12,084 nt of DNA from Saccoglossus kowalevskii (lineage: Eukaryota; Hemichordata; Enteropneusta; Harrimaniidae). Below the pieces are notes generated by a model. It saw nothing but the letters and a program-made list of their open reading frames with translations, did not search any database and was not told the origin of the DNA. The DNA is taken from NCBI RefSeq assembly GCF_000003605.2, contig NW_003109079.1, positions 516,319 to 528,402 on the forward strand, written 5' to 3'. Shown here piece by piece: positions 1 to 7,588 of the stretch; the stretch's first letter is position 1, and each line of letters opens with the position of its first letter. A program made the position numbers and the translations under genes.

Positions 1-10
1 GACTACTTTT

Positions 11-45
11 TAAGCTCCGCTGTCGACTTTGTCGAGCGGAGCTTA
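11..45. repeat. Near-perfect terminal hairpin
   Basis: taagctccgct (11-21) pairs perfectly with agcggagctta (35-45), and cgac (24-27) pairs with gtcg (31-34) around a ttt loop, with only a two-base bulge (gt). This gives 15 base pairs in 35 nucleotides. It marks the left end of the composite repeat and has a diverged counterpart at 11928-11960. Confidence 0.9.
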
Positions 46-102
46 TCTTATGAGTGATTGTCCGTCGCTGTCGTCGTCCGTGTCAATGTTTTACTTTTTC
101 GA

Positions 103-745
103 CGACTTCTTGAAAACTACAAGCCTGAATGCTTTGATACTTGGTGTATATGTACCTTAGATTTGTTCATTTCATGATGATATCTTTAATTCTCTAATTT
201 TGGCGAATATTTTTGTCATTTTTGGTAAAAAGTGATATTCTCGACTTCTTGTTAAAAACCACAAGTCCAATTGCTTTGATATTACATATAAAGGTACTAC
301 ATGTGGACCTCTCTCAGATTTGTTCATTTTGTAATGGTATTTTCAATTCTCTAATTTTGATGTATATTTTTGTCATTTTTGGTAAAAAGTAATATTTTCG
401 ACTTCTTGTTAAAAACCACAAGTCCAATTGTTTTAATATTTTACATATAGGTACTATATGTGGACCTCTCTTAGACTCTCTAATTTTGGTTAATATTTTT
501 GTAATTTTTTGTTAAAAACCACAAGTCCAATTGCTTTGATATTACATATATAGGTACTACATGTGGACCTCTTTCAAATTTGTTAATTTTGTGGTGATAT
601 CTTCAATTATCTGATTTTGATGATTATTTTTGTCATTTTTGGTGAACAGTGATATTTTTGAATTCTTGTTGAAAACAGCAAGTCCCATTGCTTTGATACT
701 ATACATATTGTTCATTTTCTAATGATATCTCAGTTCTTAATTGAA
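103..745 (+). repeat. ~157-bp tandem repeat, about five diverged copies
   Basis: The anchor cgacttcttg/gttaaaaacc, followed by acaagtccaattgctttgat and then tttgttcattttg...tctaattttg...atttttgtcatttttggt, recurs with anchors near 103, 242, 399, 505 and 662. Spacings are about 139, 157, 103 and 157 bp, so 157 bp is the likely monomer and two copies carry deletions. The second and third copies are most alike; the first and last are most diverged, as expected for an array maintained by exchange in its middle. No frame is conserved across copies. Confidence 0.85.
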
Positions 746-790
746 ATGTGCCTTGCTAACAGCGGAGCTATCTCAGCCGACAGGCTGCTC

Positions 791-1614
791 GTCTTCCATC
801 CTGAACAATATTAGTACTAAATGATACCTACCTGTATGAAACAAAATATTGGATAAGACTTAACATCAGGTACTTACTAATCACGCAGTTAGAGTGAATG
901 GGTGAGAACACAACAATAAATCAACTTCTATGCGATCTTAAGTCACTTTACTGACAAAAGGTCGTGCCATTTTGCTGGTGGTGATGTTACAAGTTAGGTC
1001 ATACGTGTAACCACCATCGTTTATGAACTTGTCTTGGGAGTCCTAAAATTTTACTACCTACTCCCTATTTACTATAGATTTAAATTAAATCGTAAACAAT
1101 ATATGTTAGTATCAAACAAGGTAAAAGTCATTGAAGTGTTTTTTTTTCACTTAAAACTAATCAATTCAGAAATTTGCTCTCATGTGATGCTTCTAAAAAA
1201 ATTAATTCAGAGTACGGGGCATATTGATGATCAATGAAATTCTAGGCAGGATACATTATTTAGGTTCCCAGTCATTGTAGCTGTTTTATTTTTTTGCAGT
1301 GATGCCTATAATGTGTTTGAATCACAATAAATCATTGTGACTAAGGCTAACAAGACAAAGTCACCAACTTTTAATTTAATATTCCCATTTTCAGTGGAAA
1401 TCAATTTGAATTCTTATCTTCCCAAGGCACGACAATTTAGCAAGTTTTATTGTCGCCTGTAGGAGAAAGTAAAATCTGAAATAAATTCAGTATGTCTACC
1501 CACATAATGTCACTCATCAGACTTATTTCATTCATTAAACTCCTTCATTTTCCATTTTACAGATAAAAATAAATTTCTAGGTCAGAGTATGATCTGCAGA
1601 ACTTCTTAGTTCAA
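791..1614. other. AT-rich unique stretch without a supported gene
   Basis: I see no gene here. A 67-codon open stretch at 1034-1237 is AT-rich and resembles nothing I know. The only local structure is an imperfect hairpin at 980-1015, where ggtg-at-gttac can pair with gtaaccacc around a 16-base loop, next to a tggtggt/accacca-like symmetry. Its role is unknown. Confidence 0.6.
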
Positions 1615-1747
1615 TTAAAGCGTGGTGGTCGTCGCGCAGCGCGTGTTCGAATTTCATGTAAATAAACAATGTATTTTACACGCGTTGTATATGTCGCTAT
1701 GAGTCCCATATCGAACAGGACGCGACACGACGACTGCCGCCCTTTAA
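1615..1747. mobile_element. Small TTAA-bounded inverted-repeat element (MITE), copy 1
   Basis: The left arm begins ttaaagcgtggtggtcgtc (1615-1633). The right arm, read on the other strand, begins ttaaagggcggcagtcgtc, and both arms continue through a CG-rich stretch to a gttcga motif (1645-1650 and 1711-1715). The arms are about 36 bp and the element is 133 bp, far too short to code for anything. TTAA stands at both ends, which fits a TTAA target duplication as in piggyBac-type elements, although the palindromic ends make the exact boundary ambiguous. It stands out as a CpG island in AT-rich DNA. The element at 7427 has the same termini; the interior motif tgagtccc here appears as gggactca there, suggesting opposite orientation. 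Confidence 0.75.
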
Positions 1748-2023
1748 CTTAAGATTCGAATTGTATGATGTCAAACAACGCTGCAGTTCATTTAAAAAAA
1801 GGCATGACTATTTCATTTTAATGCATGAATCTCCCAAAATTTTTCAAAAGTATTTTCTGAATATTTTAAATTAAAAAGAAATTACATTGGCTGTAATATA
1901 TATGTAGAACATATTCCAGAACAGAAAAATTAATATAAGGTGTGAGGTCAGTAGCACAAAATTTTTTCAATTTTTTTCACCATTTTTGTTACATAAGTGA
2001 GTCACCTCATAGCTTTTGGCTAA
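1748..2023. other. AT-rich spacer, nothing recognised
   Basis: This is an AT-rich spacer with homopolymer runs between the MITE and the 74-80-bp repeat. Open frames that begin here and run into the repeat (1942-2142) are products of the repeat sequence and have no recognisable protein features. Confidence 0.5.
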
Positions 2024-2212
2024 TGCACGGTTGTACTAGAAAACGTTTCTATATGACTAAAGCTATGAAACACCTGTGTAAAGCAGATGATTTAAAATGC
2101 ATGGTGGTGCTGGAAAACGTTTCCATGTACCTAACGCTATGAAACACCTGTGTAAAGCAGGTGATTTATTAGTGATATGCACAGTTGTGCTGGAAAACGT
2201 TTCCATATTGAA
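2024..2212 (+). repeat. Three-copy ~74-80-bp tandem repeat
   Basis: Copies start at 2024, 2098 and 2178; the last is truncated. Each begins tgca(c/t)(g/a)gt(t/g)gt(a/g)ct, followed by gaaaacgttt(c/t), which contains the perfect 8-bp palindrome aaacgttt. The first two copies continue through gctatgaaacacctgtgtaa. In copy 2, cacctg and caggtg (2145-2163) form a 6-bp hairpin with a 7-base loop. Spacing is 74 and then 80 bp. Open frames on both strands across this block (1942-2315) are repeat-derived and not genes. Confidence 0.9.
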
Positions 2213-3574
2213 CACACACTTGATGTGCTCAATTTCATGCTTGGAATGTTCACATTGTTCCATTTTCAAAAGTGTGATCCTGTATCATAACGCTAAGTAT
2301 GCACTAATGTGTTGAGATTTTATTCACATACAACTTTTTTTTTATCACTGATCGACGACTGTACATTTTGCGTAATTCATTTTCTACTTGAAATTCTTCG
2401 ATTGACTGAGCATAAAAAATCAAACTGAAAACATTGCGTGGTGATAGAAAACTAAATAGTTAAAATTGCAACATTGTTTTCACAATGTTTAGTTGTAACT
2501 TTTGATCCTGTAGGTTTAACCAAACTGTAGTGGACAGGTATAAGCATTGTCTTGAGTCTAGTTTTACACTTTTCCAATTTCATTACTAGATTAATTTATT
2601 TAAACTTAAAATCAGTGGCGATAAACAAAATTGCAATTCTTGTTTAGAAATTGGAAATAATTACGATAAATGATGGTTTATTTTGCTACAAACTGAGTAA
2701 AATTTGTATTTTTATACACACCATTAAAGTTAAATTTTGTTACTGTTTGTTTTCATATATTTGTTAAAATTCAATCAGGACCTGTGGCCAATTGGAAATT
2801 ATGTTCGTTTGGCCCAAATTAACGAAGAAATTGCAGGCAAATAAAAGAAGCATAGAAATCAAGGCTGTAGACTTTATTGGTGAATATTAATATGGATTAC
2901 TCTCCCAACATCCCAAAGACAGTTGAAGTTGGTGTAATAATATAATGAAAACGAATATGCAGGTGAAGATAACAAATGTTCAAAGCAAGACATTTCTTCG
3001 TGGAAACAGTCAACTGAAACCGATTAAAATAAATGAATGGATTTCTGTGCTTGTTGGAATTCCCCTTGAGATTTATCTAAGGGGCTCTCTAGATAATTGT
3101 AACAACTCACACCTCTGGGCTATTTTTTTTGTTATGTCTATATACCTGGCAGCGACTTATCCAAGAACAGGTTTTGAGTCCCAGATAGTAAAAACTGTCA
3201 CTGGTATTGTGAACGATTATTGATATAGGACCAGTGATATACACACCAGGGAGACAGAGGTATAGCCACTTGAATTCAGTGTTATTTTCCCTGACTGTTT
3301 TACTGCAATGATCAGGCATAACTCTTAGGTGAATCAGTTTTTTAATGACCTTTTTTTCATGCTTATCTGTACATAGAAGACTGATAGTTTGTGAGCACCG
3401 AATAAAACGACTGCAGGCTATTATAGACCTAGTGGTTGAAGTCTGTAAATATAACTAAAAAAAATTTTGACCTAAAAATACTAGAAGCCAGTAAATTTTT
3501 GATATTAAAAATTGCCATGATATGTTGATCCAATGTCATTTTAGAAAGATGAGATTTCATAAAAGTCGTTGTGA
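2213..3574. other. AT-rich stretch with small hairpins, no supported gene
   Basis: No gene can be supported. Small structures seen are a perfect 8-bp stem with a 4-base loop at 2470-2489 (aacattgt/acaatgtt), a cccctt/aagggg hairpin at 3062-3084 and an inverted 8-bp pair, tcactggt/accagtga, at 3198-3205 and 3230-3237. A 92-codon open frame at 2945-3223 has a short hydrophobic stretch near residues 57-70 but matches no family I recognise, and its composition is like the surrounding DNA. I treat it as chance. Confidence 0.5.
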
Positions 3575-3832
3575 CTCACAAGTATCAGTACAAAATTACT
3601 ACAAATTTTTACAATCTTTTACAAAATTAACATATTTTACAGTACTACGGAAACTGCATCTTTCTTAAAGGGCAAGCTGTTGATCCCTGGGATTGCACTA
3701 GGGAATCTTGGGACACCATTGTTCATGTTGTTTACACTATTAATCTGTCTTGAGATATTTACCTTTGGCAAGTTTTTCATGAGGACATCAATGGTATCAA
3801 TTATAGTAATAATGTCAAGTAAATTTATATAA
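3575..3832 (+). other. 85-codon open frame with a long hydrophobic segment, possible exon relic
   Basis: I do not recognise this sequence. Between a TGA at 3572 and a TAA at 3830 one plus-strand frame is open for 85 codons. The first ATG is at 3725, leaving only 35 codons after it, so it is not a complete gene. A splice-acceptor-like tattttacag ends at 3642. Codons after it, starting TETASFLKGK, run into a hydrophobic stretch of about 34 residues rich in Leu, Ile, Phe and Gly (LLIPGIALGNLGTPLFMLF and onward) that could be a membrane segment. A donor-like aagtaaat follows at 3818. The local G+C content rises at 3650-3720. It may be an exon, an exon relic, part of an old transposon or chance; no partner exon is recognisable nearby. 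Confidence 0.2.
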
Positions 3833-5549
3833 TGTGCAACTGTTGTATTTTGCTGAACAGTAAAGTGTTAGAGCGCCCTCTTGCAGGGGTATCTCTTGCT
3901 GGACCATCTTTAATTTTGATATAACTTCCATGAGGCATACTCACACTTTATAAAAGCTCAAAATAAGATAGGACTTATGTAGTAGCTCTGTCATCTACAA
4001 AAAACACTTAATAGAATAAGCACTCATTTGAAATAAAGCCCAGAAAAAATAATCATGTTCTGGTCATCGTATGAGGCTGTTTTTTTTTTATAAAAGTTTA
4101 GTAAAAATGAGAGAAAAATTCAATTTTATTGAAAAATTAAAATAAATGAATGTTATTTACTACTTTAAAATTGAAAATAAAAAAAATGCATGGACACTTT
4201 AATCAGAAACTGTGCCTGTTAATATGTTGTAAATAATTCTGAAATATTTGACAGATAACCTTGATATTTTATATTTTTGTTTATTTTTACAGTATTAACT
4301 CAAGAATGCATTTTATTATATCCAAGCACAAAATCTATGTGTTTTAAAAGTGATACTGTAAACTCAAATAACAATAAAAATATTTCAGAGACTTGTCGCG
4401 GAAAATTGGAAGTGGAAATAAATGACAACATAGACTCTAGATAAAAATTGATGTAAATGGAAGAAATATTATCTGTGAATACAGGATGTCCTAATGGATA
4501 TATAGTACATTAAAAAGAGTGTTTGTGTATCAAGAGTAGAAAGTGACACCCATCTACGAAGAGCAAATTCATCAAAAAACGGCAATTACCGGTATTTTTG
4601 TGGTGCAATCACACCATTATAACTCATTAATTACTATTAGCCACAGTCGGTATTGTCGTACACAACATATATCAATGCAAGAATAAATTAAAATAAATAT
4701 ATTCCAGCTACGCAGTTTATTTATAATCAAAGCCAAATGGGTTCATCGTTTTGCTTGTTTTATGAGTATGCGGTTATAAAAATCATGTCTAAGCAATATA
4801 TCTCGCAATTTCCAGAGTTCATTTTATATGCACTTTTCATATCAGAAATCAGCACTGGAGATGAGAGATTTGATTGCATTTTAATTCAATGATGAATCTT
4901 GTCTCGCTATGTTATATAAAAGTTAGTAGATGTGTCACAGCTTATGATTTAAAATGTGTCTTCGTAAATATCAATAGTATCATTGACCTTATTAATATTA
5001 AACAGACAGTCGATGGATATTTTATTTCATACTACAATGTAAGATTATTCTATACATACCGATTTTTTAGAAAACACACTTTTATATATTCATTGTTTGT
5101 CCATTAGAATCTTGCATAATTTGACAAGAACAAAAAAAAATATTGCTGTTAGTGAAGTTTATTTATAAACACTAAATTGTATAAAACTGTAAAAAGATTT
5201 AGCCCCCATTTTGATGATTTTCGAAAATGGTTGACTACTGTATTTATTCTATTAGTAGCGCATATGCTTTATTATATGTACACATGTATTACAGATCTTT
5301 GCTAACAGTGGTCTCCAAGATGGTACCAAGCATAATATAGCAATATGTACACTTGCACACTAATTGTGGGGTTTAGTCGCACAACTCCTTTGTACTGAAG
5401 TGTAGGTTTTGAATCCCATACTAGGTGACTTGCAATCTTTAAAGAGGTGTTTCTACAGTCAAAATAATTAACATTTGAATGTTGTATACAACAATTTAAA
5501 TTTTGGTTTTTAATATATAGGCTCATATAATCTCGATGACAAATTAAAT
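3833..5549. other. Long AT-rich stretch without a recognisable gene
   Basis: I see no gene, RNA gene or transposon end here. A CTCF-like half motif lies at 3871-3885. Poly-T/poly-A runs occur at 4081-4090 and 5130-5140. A pyrimidine-rich tract ending in ttttacag (near 4292) looks like a splice acceptor but is followed by stop codons in all frames within a few dozen bases. The 77-codon stretch at 4874-5107 and the 96-codon minus-strand stretch at 5302-5592 have AT-driven amino-acid content and no domain. The latter overlaps the start of the minisatellite. Confidence 0.5.
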
Positions 5550-6535
5550 AAAATGACTGGCTGTTTAAGATCACATGTTCAATGATTGTCACAATGCTTG
5601 GCTGTTTAAAATCTCATGTTCAATGATAGTCACAATGATTGGCTGTTTAAAATCACATGTTTAATGATTGGCTGTTTAAGATCACATGTTCAATGATAGT
5701 CACAATGATTGGCTGTTTAAAACCACATGTTCGCTGATAATCACAATTATTGGCTGTTTACAATCACATGTTCAATGATTGGCTGTTTAAGATCACATGT
5801 TCAATGATAGTCATAATGAATGGCTGATTAAGATCATGTAGTCGATAGTCACAATGATTGGCTGTTTAAGATCACATGTTCAATGATAGTCACAATGATT
5901 GGCTGTTTAAAATCACATGTTCAATGATAGTCATAATGAATGGCTGATTAAGATCATGTAGTCAATGATTGTCACAATGATTGGCTGTTTAAGATCACAT
6001 GTTCAATGATAGTCACAATGATTGGCTGTTTAAAATCACATGTTCAATGATAGTCACAATGATTGGCTGTTTAAAATCACATGTTCAATGATAGTCACAA
6101 TGATTGGCTGTTTAAGATCATGCAGTCAATAATAGTCACAATGATTGGCTGTTTAAGATCACATGTTTAATGATAGTCACAATGATTGGCTGTTTAAGAT
6201 CACATGTTCAATGATAGTCACAATGATTGGCTGTTTAAGACATCTTGAATTTTCAAGTATTTCATTAGGACCATGTGTATATGACAGTGCCCTCACAGTC
6301 ACCACAGCACAACTGCAAGACATACATGGTTATGAATAGAGTTACCGCACAAGGTTTGGGAGAGAGAAATGTCTGAACGATACAACACCGTGCAGGTGGA
6401 CAATGGCTTATGATCCAATGATCAATGATAGTCACAATGATTGGCTGTTTAAGAACACATGTTCAATGATAGTCACAATGTTTGGCTGTTTAAGATCACA
6501 TGTTCAATGATAGTCACAATGATTGGCTATTTAGT
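5550..6535 (+). repeat. 41-bp minisatellite with inverted CCAAT box, about 20 units
   Basis: The monomer runs aatgatagtcacaatgattg, then gctgtttaag, then atcacatgttc, 41 bp in all. Full units start at 5581, 5622, 5692, 5733, 5803, 5882, 5923, 5964, 6005, 6046, 6087, 6128, 6169 and 6210, and again at 6424, 6465 and 6506 (the last truncated) after an interruption. Two 29-bp units (5663, 5774) lack 12 bp between the two aatgat copies inside the monomer, as expected from slippage between short direct repeats. A 38-bp unit sits at 5844. Units at 5803, 5923 and 6087 carry a variant end, gatcatg(t/c)agtc. Every unit contains gattggct, the complement of the CCAAT-box core agccaatc, and most contain cacatg. 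Both edges decay into single-copy DNA. Confidence 0.97.
6241..6420 (+). other. Non-repeat island inside the 41-bp array, possible exon relic
   Basis: The array breaks off at about 6241 and resumes at 6424. The segment between is clearly richer in G+C than its surroundings. In one plus-strand frame it reads open from 6241 apart from a single TAG at 6331-6333: first HLEFSSISLGPCVYDSALTV and onward, then SYRTRFGREKCLNDTTPCRW and onward, continuing into the repeat. The stretch C-x6-CRWTMAYDP has a loose likeness to the Cys/Trp...Asp-Pro region of animal IL-17-type cytokines, but this is too short and weak to assign. A 14-bp palindrome, cttgaattttcaag, lies at 6244-6257 beside the left junction. 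No target duplication is visible. It may be captured single-copy sequence, an old exon invaded by the array, or an unrecognised insertion. Confidence 0.35.
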
Positions 6536-7112
6536 TCTAACATCCACAAAGACAACAGAATGTTTATATATAATAATAATTATCTTTATTGCGTTCGCAT
6601 CCCTATTAGGATTTTGACTAAAATGCAATACAGATGTGAATAAAGACAAACATACAATTGAAGTGAGAACAAATATACACACAGGAAAATAAAAACTGAC
6701 AAGCAAATAAAAGTAGGGGACAACAAAAAGTAAATTGAATTGTTTTTCATATTTGTGTTGGTGAATGTTTGGATTACTAATGCATGTACAAAACCTTATC
6801 TTGAGATAGCTGACTATATTGTTTTCAGTTTTTCCTCTCTTGGTTTGAAACAGTTCTCTATGTTCTTTTGCTATTTGTATTATTGTTTTCTCATCTTTAT
6901 TATTTAAAATATATTTTAGTTTTTCTTTATCTTTTGCTAAATGTATATAACATATTTTTAATCATCAAATTAAAAATTCCACTCTTGGTGGCAGTATTGT
7001 GAAACACAAGAGTTCCATGGAAGCTGAATCTGTCTGTCTCTCTGTTCTCATAATGTGTTACATGGTTTTGTATAGAGCTACCAGCTATATTAGCAAAATT
7101 TAATCTATGCAT
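6530..7112 (-). pseudogene. 3' end of a degenerate non-LTR retrotransposon (LINE ORF2 C-terminus and 3' UTR)
   Basis: On the minus strand the frame from 6961 down to a stop at 6527-6529 is open for 144 codons without an ATG. Its first ~42 residues include KDKEKLKYILNNKDEKTIIQ followed by IAKEHRELFQTKRGK. This fits the pattern at the extreme C-terminus of many LINE reverse-transcriptase polyproteins (a K-L-x-x-I-L repeat of helix, then I-A-x-x-I...F-x-x-R). Upstream, a different minus frame (7112-6927) supplies FNLMIKNMLYTF, which would precede it, so at least one frameshift or stop separates them. Downstream comes T-rich 3' UTR, an AATAAA (complement at 6585-6590) and a TAA-type tail (about 6569-6582), as LINE insertions end. 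The element is truncated at its 5' side. The clade is not resolved; a chance resemblance is possible but the tail supports the call. Confidence 0.6.
6569..6590 (-). repeat. TAA-type tail with polyadenylation signal of the minus-strand LINE
   Basis: Read on the minus strand, aataaagataattattatta gives a polyadenylation hexamer followed by a short (ATT/TAA) microsatellite. Simple-repeat tails of this type are typical of the 3' ends of CR1/L2-like LINE insertions, and this marks the insertion edge next to the minisatellite. Confidence 0.65.
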
Positions 7113-7426
7113 GAAATAACAGGATCTTAAGTTAGCTAATGTGCCCGCAATTTCATTGTGAGGATATACTTTCTTTTAAAATTAGCTACATCTTGAATTA
7201 GCAAAATTACAGATTAGCTAAATTAACTAAAATAACATGCTAGCTATGTGAACACTATGGAACAAGCAATTCAATTTTAACTTCTGATTCTGACTTATAT
7301 CCTGGACACTTACAATGTATTAGGATTTGTTTTATCATAATAACCATAATTTGACAAATATATCTGTCTTCAAAACACTACCAACAAAATATAACTATGG
7401 CAAATAAGCATGTGACAAAGTAATCA
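7113..7426. other. AT-rich spacer with a cluster of ttagcta motifs
   Basis: No gene is seen. The motif ttagcta or a one-base variant recurs around 7133, 7182, 7198, 7213 and 7241 (ctagcta), with an attagcaaaatt pair at 7089 and 7197. The spacing is irregular, so this may be a decayed short tandem repeat or simply low-complexity sequence. Confidence 0.4.
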
Positions 7427-7588
7427 TTAAAGCGGGGGAGTCGTCACCTGCGCATGCGTCAGATGGCCATAGCGTGTCATTGTTTACAAACAAACGTCTA
7501 CCCATGAGCCTTTGCATTTTTAGCATGTGTTATCATCGCTTGGGACTCAATTCCCATGCGTGCGCAGGTGACAACCCTCTCGCTTTAA
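7427..7588. mobile_element. Small TTAA-bounded inverted-repeat element (MITE), copy 2
   Basis: The left arm begins ttaaagcgggggagtcgtc and continues through cacctgcgcatgcgt. The right arm on the other strand reads ttaaagcgagagggttgtc and then cacctgcgcacgcatg, giving inverted repeats of about 33 bp around a ~95-bp core. TTAA stands at both ends (7427-7430, 7585-7588). The first 19 bases match the left end of the element at 1615 at 16 positions, so the two are one family. It has no coding capacity. The element is CpG-rich, and each arm contains a near-consensus NRF-1-like core (tgcgcatgcgtc at 7449-7460). Confidence 0.85.

Larger units (their letters stand above)
11..790 (+). mobile_element. 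Composite hairpin-ended repeat, probable non-autonomous element
   Basis: The left end is a hairpin (11-45) and the right end carries acagcggagct (759-769), the reverse complement of agctccgctgt at 13-23, so the unit is bounded by short inverted repeats. Between them lie a CG-rich stretch (58-105) and about five decayed copies of a ~157-bp monomer. A small perfect hairpin, cagcc/ggctg with a gaca loop (774-787), follows the right end. No transposase-like frame is present, so if mobile it depends on proteins encoded elsewhere. The same family reappears at 11928 in the same orientation. The exact boundaries and target duplication are not clear; an alternative is a satellite-bearing dispersed repeat rather than a true transposon. 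Confidence 0.6.

Noticed and set aside
2063-2315. Overlapping open frames on both strands
   Set aside because: They are frames through the three-copy 74-80-bp repeat and share its repeated peptide on each strand.
3169-3183. B-box-like string aggttttgagtccca, with a one-base variant at 5404-5418, as tRNA-derived SINE promoters
   Set aside because: The core has an extra T compared with GGTTCGANTCC, no A box lies at the right distance, and a 14-of-15 match between two places in 12 kb is expected by chance.
2945-3223. 92-codon plus-strand open frame as a gene
   Set aside because: Amino-acid content follows base composition, no domain or convincing splice context is seen, and there is no G+C or codon signal separating it from its surroundings.
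4275-4375. Exon after the acceptor-like ttttacag near 4292
   Set aside because: All three frames meet stop codons within a short distance and no coding signal follows.
4874-5107. 77-codon open frame
   Set aside because: It starts only from TTG, is rich in Ile, Tyr, Phe and Asn as AT-rich DNA gives by chance, and has no motif.
5302-5592. 96-codon minus-strand open frame
   Set aside because: It overlaps the first units of the 41-bp array, has no recognisable domain, and its composition matches local DNA.
5550-6535. CRISPR-like array
   Set aside because: Units are contiguous with no unique spacers, the variation lies inside the repeat, and the DNA looks eukaryotic.
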